Shown: positions 9,449 to 19,075, counted from the stretch's first letter. The stretch: DNA of 64,000 nt from Streptomyces sp. WZ.A104 (GCF_002382885.1 NZ_NWVL01000009.1:62001-126000); one strand, 5' to 3'. Numbers and translations are program-made. The notes: generated by a model from the letters alone, not told the origin.

Positions 9449-10342
9449 TCAGGAGGTCGCGGCAGCCTCGGTGCCCGCCTCGGCGGCCCGGTCCGGCCCT
9501 TGCGCGACGAAGTCCAGGACGGTCCGGACGACATCGGGGTCGCCCAGGATCCGACGGTGCCCGAGGGTACTCGTCACGACGAGCCGAGCCTGATCGCCGA
9601 ACGCACCGGCGAGCCGGTGCCCCTGTTCCACCAGGATCCTGGGGTCGTCCTCGTCGTGCACGACCAGGAGGGGCATGTCCAGGGCCGTGACCGCGTTCAC
9701 CGCGGAGAACGGCCGCTCCTCGACCGGCAGGACGGAGAAGAGGTTCTCCCCGACACGCTCGCGCAGCAGCGCCTTGAGCTGGGGGCGCAGGGGGACGGCG
9801 GCACAGAACTCCTCGATCAGATACTCGAAGTCGCAGACCCCGCTGATGGTGGCGATCCGCTTCGCCTTCACCCCGTGCGCCAAGGAGAAGATCGAGCCCA
9901 GGGCGCCGAGCGAGTGCGCGACCACGGCCTCGAACTCACCGTACTGCTTGTGGAGTTCGGTGAGAATGTGGCGGTACTCCAGGATGGTGGTGCTGCGGCC
10001 GCTCGCGTCGCCGTGACCGGGCGCGTCGAAGGTGATGACGCTGTAGCCGCGTTCCAGAAGCCCGGGAATGAAGTCGGCGAACCGCGAGCCGCGCGACTGC
10101 CAGCCGTGCACCAGGAGCACGGGCCTCTCGCCGTCGCCCCAGCGGTAGACCACCGCTGACTTGCCGCTGACCTTCAGCCGTGTGGTCTCCGCCGTGCCGA
10201 ACAGCTCCCGTTCACTCGTCCGCATCCTGCTCCGGGCGAGCGGCATGTGGAAAAGGGCGTAGGCGCCCGCGCCCGCAAGCCGTCCCGAGACTCGGGAGGC
10301 GATGTTGAGCGCGGTGCTGGCAAGTGCCTCGGTGCGAGCCAT
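9449..10342 (-). CDS. Alpha/beta hydrolase
   Basis: A 297-residue serine hydrolase with the oxyanion motif LLVHGW, the nucleophile elbow AHSLG, an acid region HDEDD and a catalytic His in TLGHRR. The substrate cannot be read from sequence. The ATG was chosen because GGAG lies eight bases upstream; a start 45 bases further out has no ribosome site and would overlap the palindrome between this gene and its divergent neighbour at 10441. The hydrophobic-leaning N-terminus (about residues 15-45) could be a membrane-associated helix. Confidence 0.85.
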   Translation of the reverse strand: MARTEALASTALNIASRVSGRLAGAGAYALFHMPLARSRMRTSERELFGTAETTRLKVSGKSAVVYRWGDGERPVLLVHGWQSRGSRFADFIPGLLERGYSVITFDAPGHGDASGRSTTILEYRHILTELHKQYGEFEAVVAHSLGALGSIFSLAHGVKAKRIATISGVCDFEYLIEEFCAAVPLRPQLKALLRERVGENLFSVLPVEERPFSAVNAVTALDMPLLVVHDEDDPRILVEQGHRLAGAFGDQARLVVTSTLGHRRILGDPDVVRTVLDFVAQGPDRAAEAGTEAAATS

Positions 10343-10382
10343 GCTCGGAACTCCTCGGTCGGCATCAGGAGCGTGATATGTT

Positions 10383-10400
10383 AGCACGAACGGACGTGCT
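10383..10400. promoter_or_regulatory. Palindrome AGCACG-N6-CGTGCT in divergent promoter region
   Basis: Perfect 6-bp arms 40 bases from both divergent starts (10342 minus, 10441 plus). The spacing suits an operator for a TetR-like dimer, but no regulator gene is adjacent. Inference only. Confidence 0.4.
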
Positions 10401-10440
10401 TTTATAAGAGCCGCAGCCGGCCACTCACGAGGGGAACGCC

Positions 10441-10875
10441 ATGTCGGCCACCATCTGGTTCACGCCATGGAAGCCCGGCCCGGCAGGGGAGCCCGCGTCC
10501 GGGGGCTCAGCGGACGGCGAGGCCGTCGTGAGCGTCACCGAATTCACCCCGCACCGCCCGTGGACGGCGCCGGGCGTCACTGTCGCGGGAATCGCCCTGC
10601 GGCAGGTCTGGCAGGACCTCGAAGGCGCGGTCGGCCTCTGGCTGTGGGCGGACCCCCATCTGCTGCGCCCGCGCTCGGGCTCCGTCTCCGTGTGGCGGGC
10701 CGAACGGGACCTCTACGCCTTCGTGGCCCGCAAGGACCACGGGAGGATCATGCGCTCCTACCGGGACCGGGGGAGTATGCGCTCGACCACCTGGCGGACC
10801 GAGCACTTCGACCGGGACGCCACCGAGGAAGCCGCACGTTCGCTGCTCTCGGGCCGCTCCGCCTGGCCGGCCTGA
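10441..10875 (+). CDS. Small protein of unknown function, 144 aa
   Basis: Not recognised. It is a soluble-looking protein with several Trp residues (WFTPWKPG near the N-terminus, GLWLWADP mid-protein) and a block SVSVWRAERDLYAFV suggesting an alpha-beta sandwich of the dimeric monooxygenase-like kind. That comparison is only by eye. A good ribosome site (GAGGGG) precedes the ATG. It is divergent from the hydrolase at 9449-10342 across a palindrome, so the two may share control. Confidence 0.75.
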   Translation: MSATIWFTPWKPGPAGEPASGGSADGEAVVSVTEFTPHRPWTAPGVTVAGIALRQVWQDLEGAVGLWLWADPHLLRPRSGSVSVWRAERDLYAFVARKDHGRIMRSYRDRGSMRSTTWRTEHFDRDATEEAARSLLSGRSAWPA

Positions 10876-10921
10876 CCCCCCCTCGGCGGCTGAGAGTCCC
10901 TGTGAGGCTGAGGGCCTTTGC

Positions 10922-11050
10922 GCGGATGGCGGCTGAGGGCCGCATACGGCGGAGGCGCCCTTGTGCGGATGAACGGATAAGGGTCGCGTACGGCGGAGGG
11001 CCCCTGGTACGGATGAACGGATGAGGGCCTTGTGCGGCGGAGGGGACGCC
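10922..11050. repeat. Three imperfect 43-44 bp tandem repeats between two convergent genes
   Basis: Units begin at 10922, 10965 and 11009 and share the pattern (g/a)cggatg..cgg(c/a)t(g/a)agggy.. with a cggcgga block. They fill the gap between the convergent genes ending at 10875 and 11083. They are not coding. Confidence 0.7.
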
Positions 11051-11082
11051 GGAGCCCGACGCTCCGCCGATGCGCGTCCGCA

Positions 11083-12048
11083 CTACCCGGCCGTCTCCCT
11101 CACCTGTACGTCCAGGGCGTCGAGCAGCCAGGCGTGCGCGGACCCCGAAGTCGGTTCGGGACGGCCGCCGGGAGTACTGATCACCTCGGCGGTCAGCTCC
11201 CAGTACCGGTCGATGCGCGGATCGGCCGCGAGCCGGCCCGCCAGAACGCGGCGGAAGCCCGGACTGTCGTGGGTGCCGTACGTGCTCGCGTACGCGTCCA
11301 CGAAACCGTCCAGCGCCTCACCGGGCGCGGGCTTGGCACCCCGCCGCATCTCCCCGCCCGCCAGCCCGTACGCCTCGGCCAGCCCCGCGTACAGCAGCGC
11401 CGACGCACGGGCCCCCGCGCCGCGGTGTGCCCGGGGCTGGCAGGGGCCGCTGCCGCGGTCCCCGCACGGACGGGTCACGAAGGCGTGCAGCCGGGCGAAG
11501 GCGAGGACCTGCGCCGGCCGGGGGTCCTCGGGCGGCTGCGGCACCGCCGCCTCCAGGAACGCGCTGACGGACCGGGCGGGCATCCGGGGCGGCAGCCACG
11601 CACGCCAGAAACGGGCCAGGGACGCGGTGCTCGGCGGGGCTGCGACCGCCCCCACCAGCCGCAGCCGGGCGGCCCGCTCGGCGGCCGGGCACTCCTGCAC
11701 CAGCCGGAGTGCGGCCACCCGCCAGCGCAACGCCGCGAGCTCGGAGCCCAGGGCACGCAGCCGACCGGCCACGGCGTCCTCCAGAACGCCCCCCGCCCCG
11801 TCCTGTTCATCCTGCTGTCCGTCAAGGATGCGGCGCACGTCGGGAAGCGCCAGGTCGAGGCCGCGCAGGGAGCGGATCATGCTCAGCCGCTCCACGGCCT
11901 CCGGAGCGTACCTGCGGTGCCCGCCCGCACTGCGGGACGCCTCCGGCAGCAGTCCGCTGTCCGAATAGAAGCGGACGGTCTTGACGCTGACGCCCGCGTG
12001 CTCGGCCAGTTCACCGATGGTGCACAGGCCGTCGTACGACGAGAACAC
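11083..12048 (-). CDS. MerR-family transcriptional regulator, 321 aa
   Basis: The N-terminal MerR winged helix is clear: TIGELAEHAGVSVKTVRFY, then LLPEASRSAGGHRRYAP. The protein is longer than a typical MerR (about 130-150 aa), with a ~220-residue C-terminal region that is probably ligand-binding; it has no Cys cluster pointing to metals. The GTG start is preceded by GGGAGG. The start lies against a textbook MerR promoter (12049-12079) that faces the divergent hydrolase fusion, so it most likely controls that gene and itself. Confidence 0.92.
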   Translation of the reverse strand: MFSSYDGLCTIGELAEHAGVSVKTVRFYSDSGLLPEASRSAGGHRRYAPEAVERLSMIRSLRGLDLALPDVRRILDGQQDEQDGAGGVLEDAVAGRLRALGSELAALRWRVAALRLVQECPAAERAARLRLVGAVAAPPSTASLARFWRAWLPPRMPARSVSAFLEAAVPQPPEDPRPAQVLAFARLHAFVTRPCGDRGSGPCQPRAHRGAGARASALLYAGLAEAYGLAGGEMRRGAKPAPGEALDGFVDAYASTYGTHDSPGFRRVLAGRLAADPRIDRYWELTAEVISTPGGRPEPTSGSAHAWLLDALDVQVRETAG

Positions 12049-12079
12049 TTGAACCTCCCTCAGGGGGAGTTCCTACGGT
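12049..12079 (+). promoter_or_regulatory. MerR-type promoter with 19-bp spacer and dyad operator
   Basis: TTGAAC (-35, 12049-12054) and TACGGT (-10, 12074-12079) are separated by 19 bp. The spacer, with the end of the -35, forms a dyad GAACCTCCC...GGGAGTTC. An over-long spacer carrying a dyad is the hallmark of MerR-activated promoters. It also covers the merR ribosome site, predicting autoregulation. Confidence 0.75.
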
Positions 12080-12140
12080 ACCGGCGAGCGCTGCCGGAGA
12101 TCGGGCCGGTATGCGGGAGACAGCGTGACGAGGAGGGGCC

Positions 12141-13698
12141 ATGGCCGTATTCATTCTGGTGGCAGGGGCTTTCACCGGCCCGTACGTATGGCGGGACACA
12201 GCCGCGCGACTGGCCGCGGACGGCGCCGAGGTGCACACGGTGGCGCTTACCGGACTGGGCAGGCGCCCCGAGGATCCCGGCGCGGTCGTCGACCTGGAGA
12301 CCCATGTCGCGGACGTGCTGGCGGTGATCGACTCAGTGGAAGCGAAGGGGGAGGCTGCGGATACGGAGGCGCGGGAGGGAGCGGAGCCGGGCCGGGAGAT
12401 CGTCCTCGTCGGTCACGACTACGGCATCCATCCCGTGCTGGGCGCGGCAGACCGGCGCCCGCGGTCGATCGCCCGGATCGTCCACCTGGACGCGGGGATG
12501 CCGCAGGACGGCGTCCCGGCGCTGGCCGCCGTACCCGACGGGCGCCTGCGCGAGGAGCTGGCCGGGGCCGGAGGGCGAACGACCGGTGAGCTGCCGCCCC
12601 CGGCCCGGGACGACTGGTCCCGCTGGGGGAGCACCGCGGGGCTCTCCGAAGCGGCGCTCGACGGGCTCACCGCCCTCGCGGCGCCGCAGCCGCTGGGCAC
12701 GCTCCTCCAGCCGATGAGGCTCACCGGAGCCGTGGCAGCGGTGCCCGTGACCGGCGTGCTGTGCACCGGCAACGGACCGGGAATCGAGATGCTCCAGATG
12801 ATGGTGGACGTCGGCGAACCGGCCCTCCAGGCGCTGGCCGAGCCGCGGGTGACCTTCTTCGAACTCCCCACGGGACACTGGCCGATGCTGTCCTGCCCGA
12901 CGCGGCTGGCCGAGGTCCTCACGGAGGCGGCGGCGGGCGGGGGCCACCGGCTGAGCTCCGCCGATGCGGCCGGCCCGCCCGCCCATCTGCGCCCGTTCCT
13001 CCTCGACGTACCCGAACGCCCCCGCGAACGGACCGGGAACACCGACCTCTACCTGCCGGACGGCCCGGGGCCACACCCGGCCGTGCTGTTCGTGCACGGC
13101 GGCCCGGTGCCCGCCGAGGCGCGGCCCACCCCTCGGGACTGGCCGACCCTGAAGGGGTACGCACGCCACGTCGCCGGGCTGGGAGCCGTGGGTGTGACGC
13201 TCGACCACCGCCTGCACGCGGTGACCGACTACGAGCGGGCGGCCGCGGACGTGGCCGACGCGGTGGAGCGCGTGCGGGCCGACCCGCGGGTGGACGCGGA
13301 CCGGGTCGCCCTGTGGTTCTTCTCCGGCGGGGGCCCGCTGGTCGCGGACTGGCTGACGGCGCGTCCGGCATGGCTGCGCTGCGTGGCGGCGAACTATCCG
13401 ATCCTGTCGCCGCTGCCGGGCTGGGGGCTGGCGGAGCCCCGCTTCCATCCGGTCCGGGCGGTGGCCCACGCCGGGCAGCTGCCGGTGGTGCTGGTCCGAG
13501 CGGGACGCGAGAGCGCCGCGATCGCCGCGACGGTCGAGGAGTTCCTCAAGGAGGCCGAGCGCTGCGGGGCGAACGTCGAGGTCATCGACGTACCGCGGGG
13601 GCGTCACGGTTTCGAGACGCTCGACCCGGCCGACGACGACGCTCGCAAGGCCGTGCACCGCGCCGTGGCCGCGGTGCTGGCCCGCCTGACGGTTACGG

Positions 13699-13709
<11 letters not shown>
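12141..13709 (+). CDS. Tandem alpha/beta hydrolase fusion (two hydrolase domains)
   Basis: Residues 1 to about 260 form an EstC/plant-esterase-like domain (FILVAGAFTGPYVW) whose elbow reads GHDYG, so the nucleophile is Asp as in epoxide hydrolases and haloalkane dehalogenases rather than Ser. After a short linker, residues about 280-520 form a dienelactone-hydrolase-like domain with LFVHGGP, an elbow around FFSGGG and a late GRHGF. Each half is a typical full domain length. The first-domain Asp is followed by a canonical-looking fold, so it may be a real change of chemistry. It is divergent from the MerR gene. The ATG is preceded by GAGGAGGGG. The stop overlaps the convergent ohr gene by 11 bp. 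Confidence 0.85.
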
Positions 13710-14109
<400 letters not shown>

Positions 14110-14162
14110 GGGTGACCCTTCTCTGGGGCTGCGACCGGGGTGGTCGCGGCTGCCGCCATAAA

Positions 14163-14191
14163 GATTGCACACAACTAAATTGCGTGCAATC
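14163..14191. promoter_or_regulatory. Candidate OhrR operator
   Basis: GATTGCAC (14163-14170) and GTGCAATC (14184-14191) form a perfect 8-bp dyad with a 13-base AT-richer centre, between ohr and ohrR. The position and TTGCA-type arms fit MarR/OhrR operators. Confidence 0.7.
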
Positions 14192-14221
14192 AAATGACAT
14201 GGTCGGCGGTACGCTGGTTTC

Positions 14222-14749
14222 ATGACCGCTGCCCCGAAGGCGCCCGCCACCGCGAAGGCCTCGCCTCCCGACCCCTCCGCCGTCCCCGACCTCTCGGCGG
14301 TCCCCGACGCGGAACTGCTGCGGCTGGACCACCAGGTCTGCTTCTCGCTGCATGCCGCGTCACGTGCGTTCGGCGGCTTCTACCGGCAGGCGCTGAAGGA
14401 CCTCGGCCTCACCTACTCGCAGTACCTGGTGATGCTGGTCCTGTGGGAGGACGGCCCGCAGCCGGTCAAGGCCATCGGGGAGCGGCTGCACCTGGATTCC
14501 GGGACGCTCTCGCCGCTGCTGAAGCGACTGGAGGCGGCCGGACTGGTCCGGCGCGAACGCAGCCGTGAGGACGAACGCTCCGTCCTGATCGACCTGACCG
14601 AAGACGGCACGCAACTGCGCGACCGGGCCCTGTCCGTGCCCCGAGGCGTGCTCGCCGCCACCGGCCTGTCCGTGGAGGAGGTGCTCGGACTGCAGGAGGT
14701 ACTGGGCCGCCTCACGGCGACTCTTGGGAAGGCCGCCGACACCTACTGA
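14222..14749 (+). CDS. ohrR: MarR-family peroxide-sensing repressor OhrR
   Basis: A 175-residue MarR protein with the conserved N-terminal sensor cysteine in DHQVCFSLHAASR and the winged helix LGLTYSQYLVMLVLW ... GTLSPLLKRLEAAGLVRR ... EDERSV. In this family, oxidation of that Cys releases the repressor from DNA. An Ala/Pro-rich extension of about 30 residues precedes the usual start. It faces ohr across the dyad at 14163-14191, the standard arrangement. Confidence 0.93.
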   Translation: MTAAPKAPATAKASPPDPSAVPDLSAVPDAELLRLDHQVCFSLHAASRAFGGFYRQALKDLGLTYSQYLVMLVLWEDGPQPVKAIGERLHLDSGTLSPLLKRLEAAGLVRRERSREDERSVLIDLTEDGTQLRDRALSVPRGVLAATGLSVEEVLGLQEVLGRLTATLGKAADTY

Positions 14750-14752
14750 GTG

Positions 14753-15373
14753 TCAGACGCTGTGGCCGAGGTCCCAGGTGGTGATGGTCCGGTAGTGGAT
14801 GGGGCCGGGGCCCCGGCCGGTGTTGCTCCCGACCAGATGGAGGTGCCGGGCCTGCCAGGTGTGGCCGGAGAACGAGGTGAGCGTGGCGGCGGCCTCGGCG
14901 GCGGTGGTGTGGTCGCCCCGACGGGAGCGGGCGAGGGTGAGGTGGGGCCGGAGCGGCCGCTCGGGGAACCGGACGCCACAGTCCCTGACAGTCGTGCGTA
15001 CGTCGTCGGCGAGCCGGTGGAGCCCTTCGAGTTTCCCGGTGACCCCGCTCCACAGGACCCGCTGGTCGAAGTGGCCTCCGCCGTGCATCGCGAGTTGCAG
15101 CGGCTGGTGCTGTGCGGCGAGCCGGGCGAGCGGAGGCATGAGGGGCGGGACGGTGGTGACGGGGATCTCGCCGAGGAAGGCCAGGGTGATGTGCCAGTCC
15201 TCGATGCGGTTCCACCGCATGCGGGGGTAGGCGTCGTAGGCCGGGCGCAAGGCCTGTGCCAGTTCGTCCTTCGCGTCGTCGGGCGGGGCGAGTGCGAGGA
15301 ACACGCGGGTTGTCGAGGTCCGGGCAGGGACGTCTGAAGAGGGGCCGGCCAGGGAGTCGGGCGGTTGGTTCAC
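14753..15373 (-). CDS. thpR: RNA 2',3'-cyclic phosphodiesterase (2'-5' RNA ligase family, ThpR)
   Basis: A 206-residue 2H phosphoesterase with both HxTL motifs: WHITLAFLGE and RPHLTLARSR. Family members open 2',3'-cyclic phosphates on RNA. The C-terminus contains the expected beta region (HLHLVGSNTG). The start is a GTG with weak upstream signals; a start at a later codon is possible because the first ~20 residues are low-complexity. It is convergent with ohrR, with three bases between the stop codons. Confidence 0.92.
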   Translation of the reverse strand: MNQPPDSLAGPSSDVPARTSTTRVFLALAPPDDAKDELAQALRPAYDAYPRMRWNRIEDWHITLAFLGEIPVTTVPPLMPPLARLAAQHQPLQLAMHGGGHFDQRVLWSGVTGKLEGLHRLADDVRTTVRDCGVRFPERPLRPHLTLARSRRGDHTTAAEAAATLTSFSGHTWQARHLHLVGSNTGRGPGPIHYRTITTWDLGHSV

Positions 15374-15457
15374 CTGCCGTACCGTACGTGCCGTCCGTGC
15401 CGGGCGGTCGTGCGGGTGGTGGCGGTGCGCGACGCGATCAGGGACGTCAGCCTCTGC

Positions 15458-15518
15458 AGGTCAGGGCAGGACAGGACAGGACAGGGGCAGGGCAGGGCAG
15501 GGCAGGGCAGGGGCAGGC
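15458..15518 (+). repeat. Short tandem repeats of 5-mers ACAGG and GGCAG
   Basis: A run of ACAGG units passes into GGCAG units in the gap between the convergent-facing ends of thpR's upstream region and the small membrane protein. It is non-coding, G-rich on this strand and prone to slippage. Confidence 0.8.
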
Positions 15519-15604
15519 CACATCGGGCCGCGGTGCGATGGGGCCTGCGTACGACTGCGGAAGGGGCTGCCCGTGCTGCCTTGCGGCGAGCCGGTGGCGT
15601 GGGG

Positions 15605-15979
15605 CTACCGGCGGGTCAGCCGGTGGATGGAGTAGGTGAGGGCGAGGATGAAGTCCACGGCTACCCAGAGTCCGACGATGAACCCGACGCCGATGGCGGC
15701 ACCGACGTCACGGGCGTCCTTGCAGAGTTGCAGGTCGTTGCCGGTGAGTCCTTGGCATTCGGCCGGTGTTCCGCTGACCGCGGCGATACCGGTGACGATC
15801 CAGACGATGAAGAGGATCTGGACGGCCAGGAAGCACCAGAAGAAGACGCGGTGCTTCCTCCGGCTGGGCGGGGCTGCTGCCGGAGGTGCCGGGCCGCCTG
15901 GACGAGCGCCTTGTTCCCAGTGGGGGGTAGGCGGTTCGGGTTCGGGCTCGCCACCCCAGCGTCGCTGTGCCGGGTCCAT
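15605..15979 (-). CDS. Small membrane protein, 124 aa, two transmembrane helices
   Basis: A Pro-rich N-terminus (about 45 residues) is followed by two hydrophobic helices: FFWCFLAVQILFIVWIVTG, then VGAAIGVGFIVGLWVAVDFI. Between them is a short loop with two Cys (PAECQGLTG ... LQLCKDA) that could form a disulfide outside the membrane. Proteins of this form are common in Streptomyces and usually unnamed. GGAAGG precedes the ATG. No function can be assigned. Confidence 0.8.
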   Translation of the reverse strand: MDPAQRRWGGEPEPEPPTPHWEQGARPGGPAPPAAAPPSRRKHRVFFWCFLAVQILFIVWIVTGIAAVSGTPAECQGLTGNDLQLCKDARDVGAAIGVGFIVGLWVAVDFILALTYSIHRLTRR

Positions 15980-16123
15980 GATCGGCCTTCCGCGGGTCTC
16001 ACTTCCATGGTGCGCTTGGATCTCTGGCCCGGCCTCCGGGGGAGCCTGAGCGGTGCCGGGCTGACGATGTTCAGCTGCTCCCCGCAGCTGAGCGACGGGA
16101 CGCCCCGCCGCCCCTCCCGGACC

Positions 16124-16203
16124 TCCACCCCACCCCACCCCACCCCACCCGTCCGGCGGACTGGAGGCCCAGGTGGGCGTTCCGGGGTGGGGTGGGGCGG
16201 GGG
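16124..16203 (-). terminator. Repeat-rich hairpin downstream of the secreted-protein gene
   Basis: A CACCC-repeat arm (about 16124-16150) can pair with a GGGGT-repeat arm (about 16184-16203). It lies about 23 bases past the stop of the minus-strand gene 16226-17569. The G-tracts could also form a quadruplex. Confidence 0.45.
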
Positions 16204-16225
16204 TTCCCTCATCGGGTATCGGCTG

Positions 16226-17569
16226 CTACGCGGTGGGGGTCGGGTTGACGGTCACCCAGCCCTTGTTGTTGCCGGGCTTGGGATCGTGCGGGAAGCCGGT
16301 GCCCGTGATCACCGGCTGGAGGCTCACGCGGCCCTTGGCGTCGGGGATGACGGTGTCGATGCGGAGATCGAAGCGGAAGGTGCGGACGGTGTTCTCCAGC
16401 ACCCAGTACGGCATTTCGCAGATGTAGCGGGGAGCGCCGACGCGGTCCGTCCGGGAACCGCCGGCCTCCGTGCGGGGCTGGCACGCTGTGGGCGCGCGGG
16501 TGACGGTGACGCCTTCGGGAACCGTGAAGTCGACGAGGGCGACCGAGTCACCGGAACCGAGGTTGCCGACCCAGCCCGGCCCCTTGTTACGGAAGGTGAG
16601 GGCGGCCTTGACGGTGTCCCCGGCGGCACCGCTGACCCGGGAGCCGCGCACGGCGAAGTCGGCGGTGTTGGGCACGTTCACGGTGAGGGACTCGTAGTTG
16701 TCCTGTTCGTCGGCGTCGGGGGCACCGCCTCCGGGCTGGACGCTGATGTCGAGGCGCTCCTTGAGCGCGTGGCCCGCGACGGAGATCTTCAGCGGCTGGG
16801 GCAGGGTGACGGTGTCACCGGGCTGGAGCACCTGGTCGAAGGCGCACTGGGCGCGGGCCATGGGGGCGTAGTCACCGCCCGTCTGCGTGTAGGCGCACGC
16901 GTCGTGGCGGGAGCCGAATCCGAGCCCGTACGAGGCGGTCATGTCGAGGGTGAAGCCCTGGGCGGGCTCCTTGCCCTTGTTGGTCACCGTGAGCGGGACC
17001 GTGTGGACGGTGCCCGGCGCGGTGTTCTCGATGGAGGTGACCCCGCCCAGGACGAGATCCGGGCCGGAGGTAACGGTGAGCGTCGTCTCGAAGGAGTCCA
17101 GGGGCGCTTCCAACGATCCCTCCGGCCCGCCCATCGCGGTCGCGGCGTAGGTGATACGGCCCTGGGCACCCGCTTCGACACCGTCGGCGGCACGGACATC
17201 GAGCCGTACCTGAGGGCTGTACTCCGGACCGATCGTGGGCACCTGAGCGACAGTGCACACGGCGGTCGTCCCGCTCGGTACGCAGTTCTCGGGCCAGGTC
17301 ACCTCGCCCACGTCGGCGATGCCGGAGACGTCGACGGTGAGACGCCCGTCCGTGACGGTGAAGTTGTCGTTGTCGTGGTAGAGGCCGACATCGACCGGGG
17401 TGCCGGTCTCGGCGCCTGTCTGCAGGCTGGTCTCGTACGGCGCCTCGATCCACAGCTGGTCGGACTCCGCGGCGGACGCCGGTGCGGACAAGCCTGCCAG
17501 CAGGATTCCGGCGGTGGCGACGACACTGGCGCCGAGGCGTACGAAGGGGTGGATGGTGACGGGTCTCAT
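16226..17569 (-). CDS. Secreted repeat-domain protein, 447 aa
   Basis: The N-terminus is a Sec signal peptide (basic start, hydrophobic core ATAGILLAGL, cleavage after APASA). The mature part consists of several beta-sandwich-like segments with phrases such as VPLTVTNKGKEPAQGF, ALTFRNKGPGW and EQDNYESLTV, characteristic of DUF11/CARDB extracellular domains. No LPXTG-type sorting signal or C-terminal helix is seen, so it is probably released or loosely cell-wall bound. GGAG six bases before the ATG supports the start. Function unknown; adhesion or cell-surface roles are only a guess. Confidence 0.85.
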   Translation of the reverse strand: MRPVTIHPFVRLGASVVATAGILLAGLSAPASAAESDQLWIEAPYETSLQTGAETGTPVDVGLYHDNDNFTVTDGRLTVDVSGIADVGEVTWPENCVPSGTTAVCTVAQVPTIGPEYSPQVRLDVRAADGVEAGAQGRITYAATAMGGPEGSLEAPLDSFETTLTVTSGPDLVLGGVTSIENTAPGTVHTVPLTVTNKGKEPAQGFTLDMTASYGLGFGSRHDACAYTQTGGDYAPMARAQCAFDQVLQPGDTVTLPQPLKISVAGHALKERLDISVQPGGGAPDADEQDNYESLTVNVPNTADFAVRGSRVSGAAGDTVKAALTFRNKGPGWVGNLGSGDSVALVDFTVPEGVTVTRAPTACQPRTEAGGSRTDRVGAPRYICEMPYWVLENTVRTFRFDLRIDTVIPDAKGRVSLQPVITGTGFPHDPKPGNNKGWVTVNPTPTA

Positions 17570-18048
17570 GGCTCTCCAGTAACTGGGCACTGTGCACTCC
17601 CGCTGGTGGCTGGTACGCCACCGGCAGTGGTAAGACGATCAAGAAAGACCCAGGGTTGTACGACGATCGGACCCGGGCCCTGCGAACACATCGGCCCCCG
17701 CCGTCGAACCGCGCAACCGGCGGGTGACCCGACTGGTCCGCGGGGCGACGGGGATCTGGCTGATGTGTTGCGCGCGCAGGCGACTCATACCGCATCAGCT
17801 CGGCTCTGTGGGTGCCGGAGCCGATACCCAGGGCATTTGTGACCTGTCGGCGGCCGGAGACGTGTCACAGGAGTGGTTCGGAACGACGCCATCCGCCCAG
17901 TCCAGCCAGGCCCCGGAAGGAACCGCGCAGGGCAGCACGGCCACCTCGGTGGCGAAGGAGGCGAGACCGCCCCGCAGCGCACCGGAACCCCCGGCCGGGA
18001 ACCTAGGGGGCGGCCCCGGAAGTCCTTCGGGGGTCGACTTTCGGAGCC
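17570..18048. other. Non-coding gap, about 480 bp
   Basis: No convincing gene. The only structure noticed is a dyad TGTGAC ... GTCACA (17838-17869). The left part should hold the promoter of the secreted protein gene. Confidence 0.5.
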
Positions 18049-19047
18049 TCAGTCCGAGGCGGTTTGAAGGAGAGTCTCGGCGGTGGTGGTGCGGGCGTAG
18101 AGGACGGAGCGGCCCGCGCGGTGGGCGCTGACCAGGCCCGCGTTGCGTAGCGCGGTTAGGTATTGGGATACCCCGGCCGGGGACAGCCCGGTGCGGTGGG
18201 CCAACTGCGTGGTGGAGGCCGGGGTCTCCAGTTCGATCAGCAGCAGAGTCCGCGAGCGGCCCAGTACGGCGGCGAGAGCGTCGGCCCGGGGCGCGGGCCG
18301 CGTCTTCCACAGTGAGCCCACACCGCGCGCTGGATAGGCGAGCTGAGGCGGGTCCGGAGGCGTCGTCCGGGTGCGCAGTCCTGGACCAGTGAAGGCCGAG
18401 GGGATCAACAGCAGTCCTGCACCTGCCGTGTTACGGGTCAGCGGCTGCTTTCGGCGGGCCAGCTGCAGCCCGTTGTCGTCCCAGCTCACGGAGGTGTGCA
18501 GGTCGTTGAAGAGACGGCCCGCGCCGTGCTCGGCGATCATGCGGGCCCGGTGGAAGATGTCTGTGTCCAACACCGCCTGGATTCGCGCCCAGTAGGGGGC
18601 GAGTGCCAGTTCCCAGTACGTTTCGATCTCTTCTGTGACCTTGGCCAGGCGGGTCTGCGGGTCTGCCCGCAGCGTCCGTAGCCGGGGGCCGAGATACCCC
18701 TGGTGGCGGGCCAGGTGGTCGAGGTCCTGGCGTACCCGGTCGGCGGGTGAGGCGAGGATCGCATCCCACTCTGCCGCCGGCCTGGGGGCCGGTCCGGCGG
18801 GGGCCGGGTTGAGGAAGTCGGGGATGTATCCGCCGGTGGGCGGGATCAACTCGGCCAGCCAGCCCCGGTCCAGCCCGGCGGCCACCAGGCGCGGGCGTAC
18901 TTGGTCGGCCCAGGCCCGGTGGACTGGATGTGCGGCGGTGGATGTCAGCAGCCGGAAGCTGGGCGCGATCTCCCACATCGGCGAGACGGCGAACCGCACC
19001 TGCGCCAGATCGCTCGTCGAGAACGCCAACTCTGCCAGGACGACCAC
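18049..19047 (-). CDS. ArsR-type winged-helix regulator with N-terminal DUF5937-like region
   Basis: The last ~75 residues are a winged helix (LIELETPASTTQLAHRTGLS, then QYLTALRNAGLVSAHRAGR). The preceding ~250 residues match the long effector-like region common in actinobacterial ArsR proteins annotated as DUF5937. No metal-binding Cys set is present, so the signal is not likely to be arsenic. The start is uncertain: the GTG at 19047 sits almost on top of the best GGAG. It is divergent from the aldo/keto reductase at 19115, its likely target, across the dyad 19058-19075. Confidence 0.85.
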   Translation of the reverse strand: MVVLAELAFSTSDLAQVRFAVSPMWEIAPSFRLLTSTAAHPVHRAWADQVRPRLVAAGLDRGWLAELIPPTGGYIPDFLNPAPAGPAPRPAAEWDAILASPADRVRQDLDHLARHQGYLGPRLRTLRADPQTRLAKVTEEIETYWELALAPYWARIQAVLDTDIFHRARMIAEHGAGRLFNDLHTSVSWDDNGLQLARRKQPLTRNTAGAGLLLIPSAFTGPGLRTRTTPPDPPQLAYPARGVGSLWKTRPAPRADALAAVLGRSRTLLLIELETPASTTQLAHRTGLSPAGVSQYLTALRNAGLVSAHRAGRSVLYARTTTAETLLQTASD

Positions 19048-19057
19048 TCCTCAATGG

Positions 19058-19075
19058 ATTCAGGTATGTGTGAAT
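19058..19075. promoter_or_regulatory. Dyad ATTCA-N8-TGAAT between ArsR-type gene and aldo/keto reductase
   Basis: Five-base arms symmetric about the short (67 bp) divergent gap; compatible with an ArsR-family operator. Inference from position and symmetry. Confidence 0.45.

Noticed and set aside
12333..13658. 441-residue minus-strand frame
   Set aside because: Shadow of the tandem hydrolase, which has the conserved motifs.
16124..16203. Considered as a mobile-element inverted repeat
   Set aside because: Simple CACCC/GGGGT repeats pairing over 30 bases; a terminator or G-quadruplex is simpler.
15365..17842. 825-residue plus-strand frame
   Set aside because: It crosses simple repeats and runs antisense to the secreted protein, which has a clear signal peptide and ribosome site.
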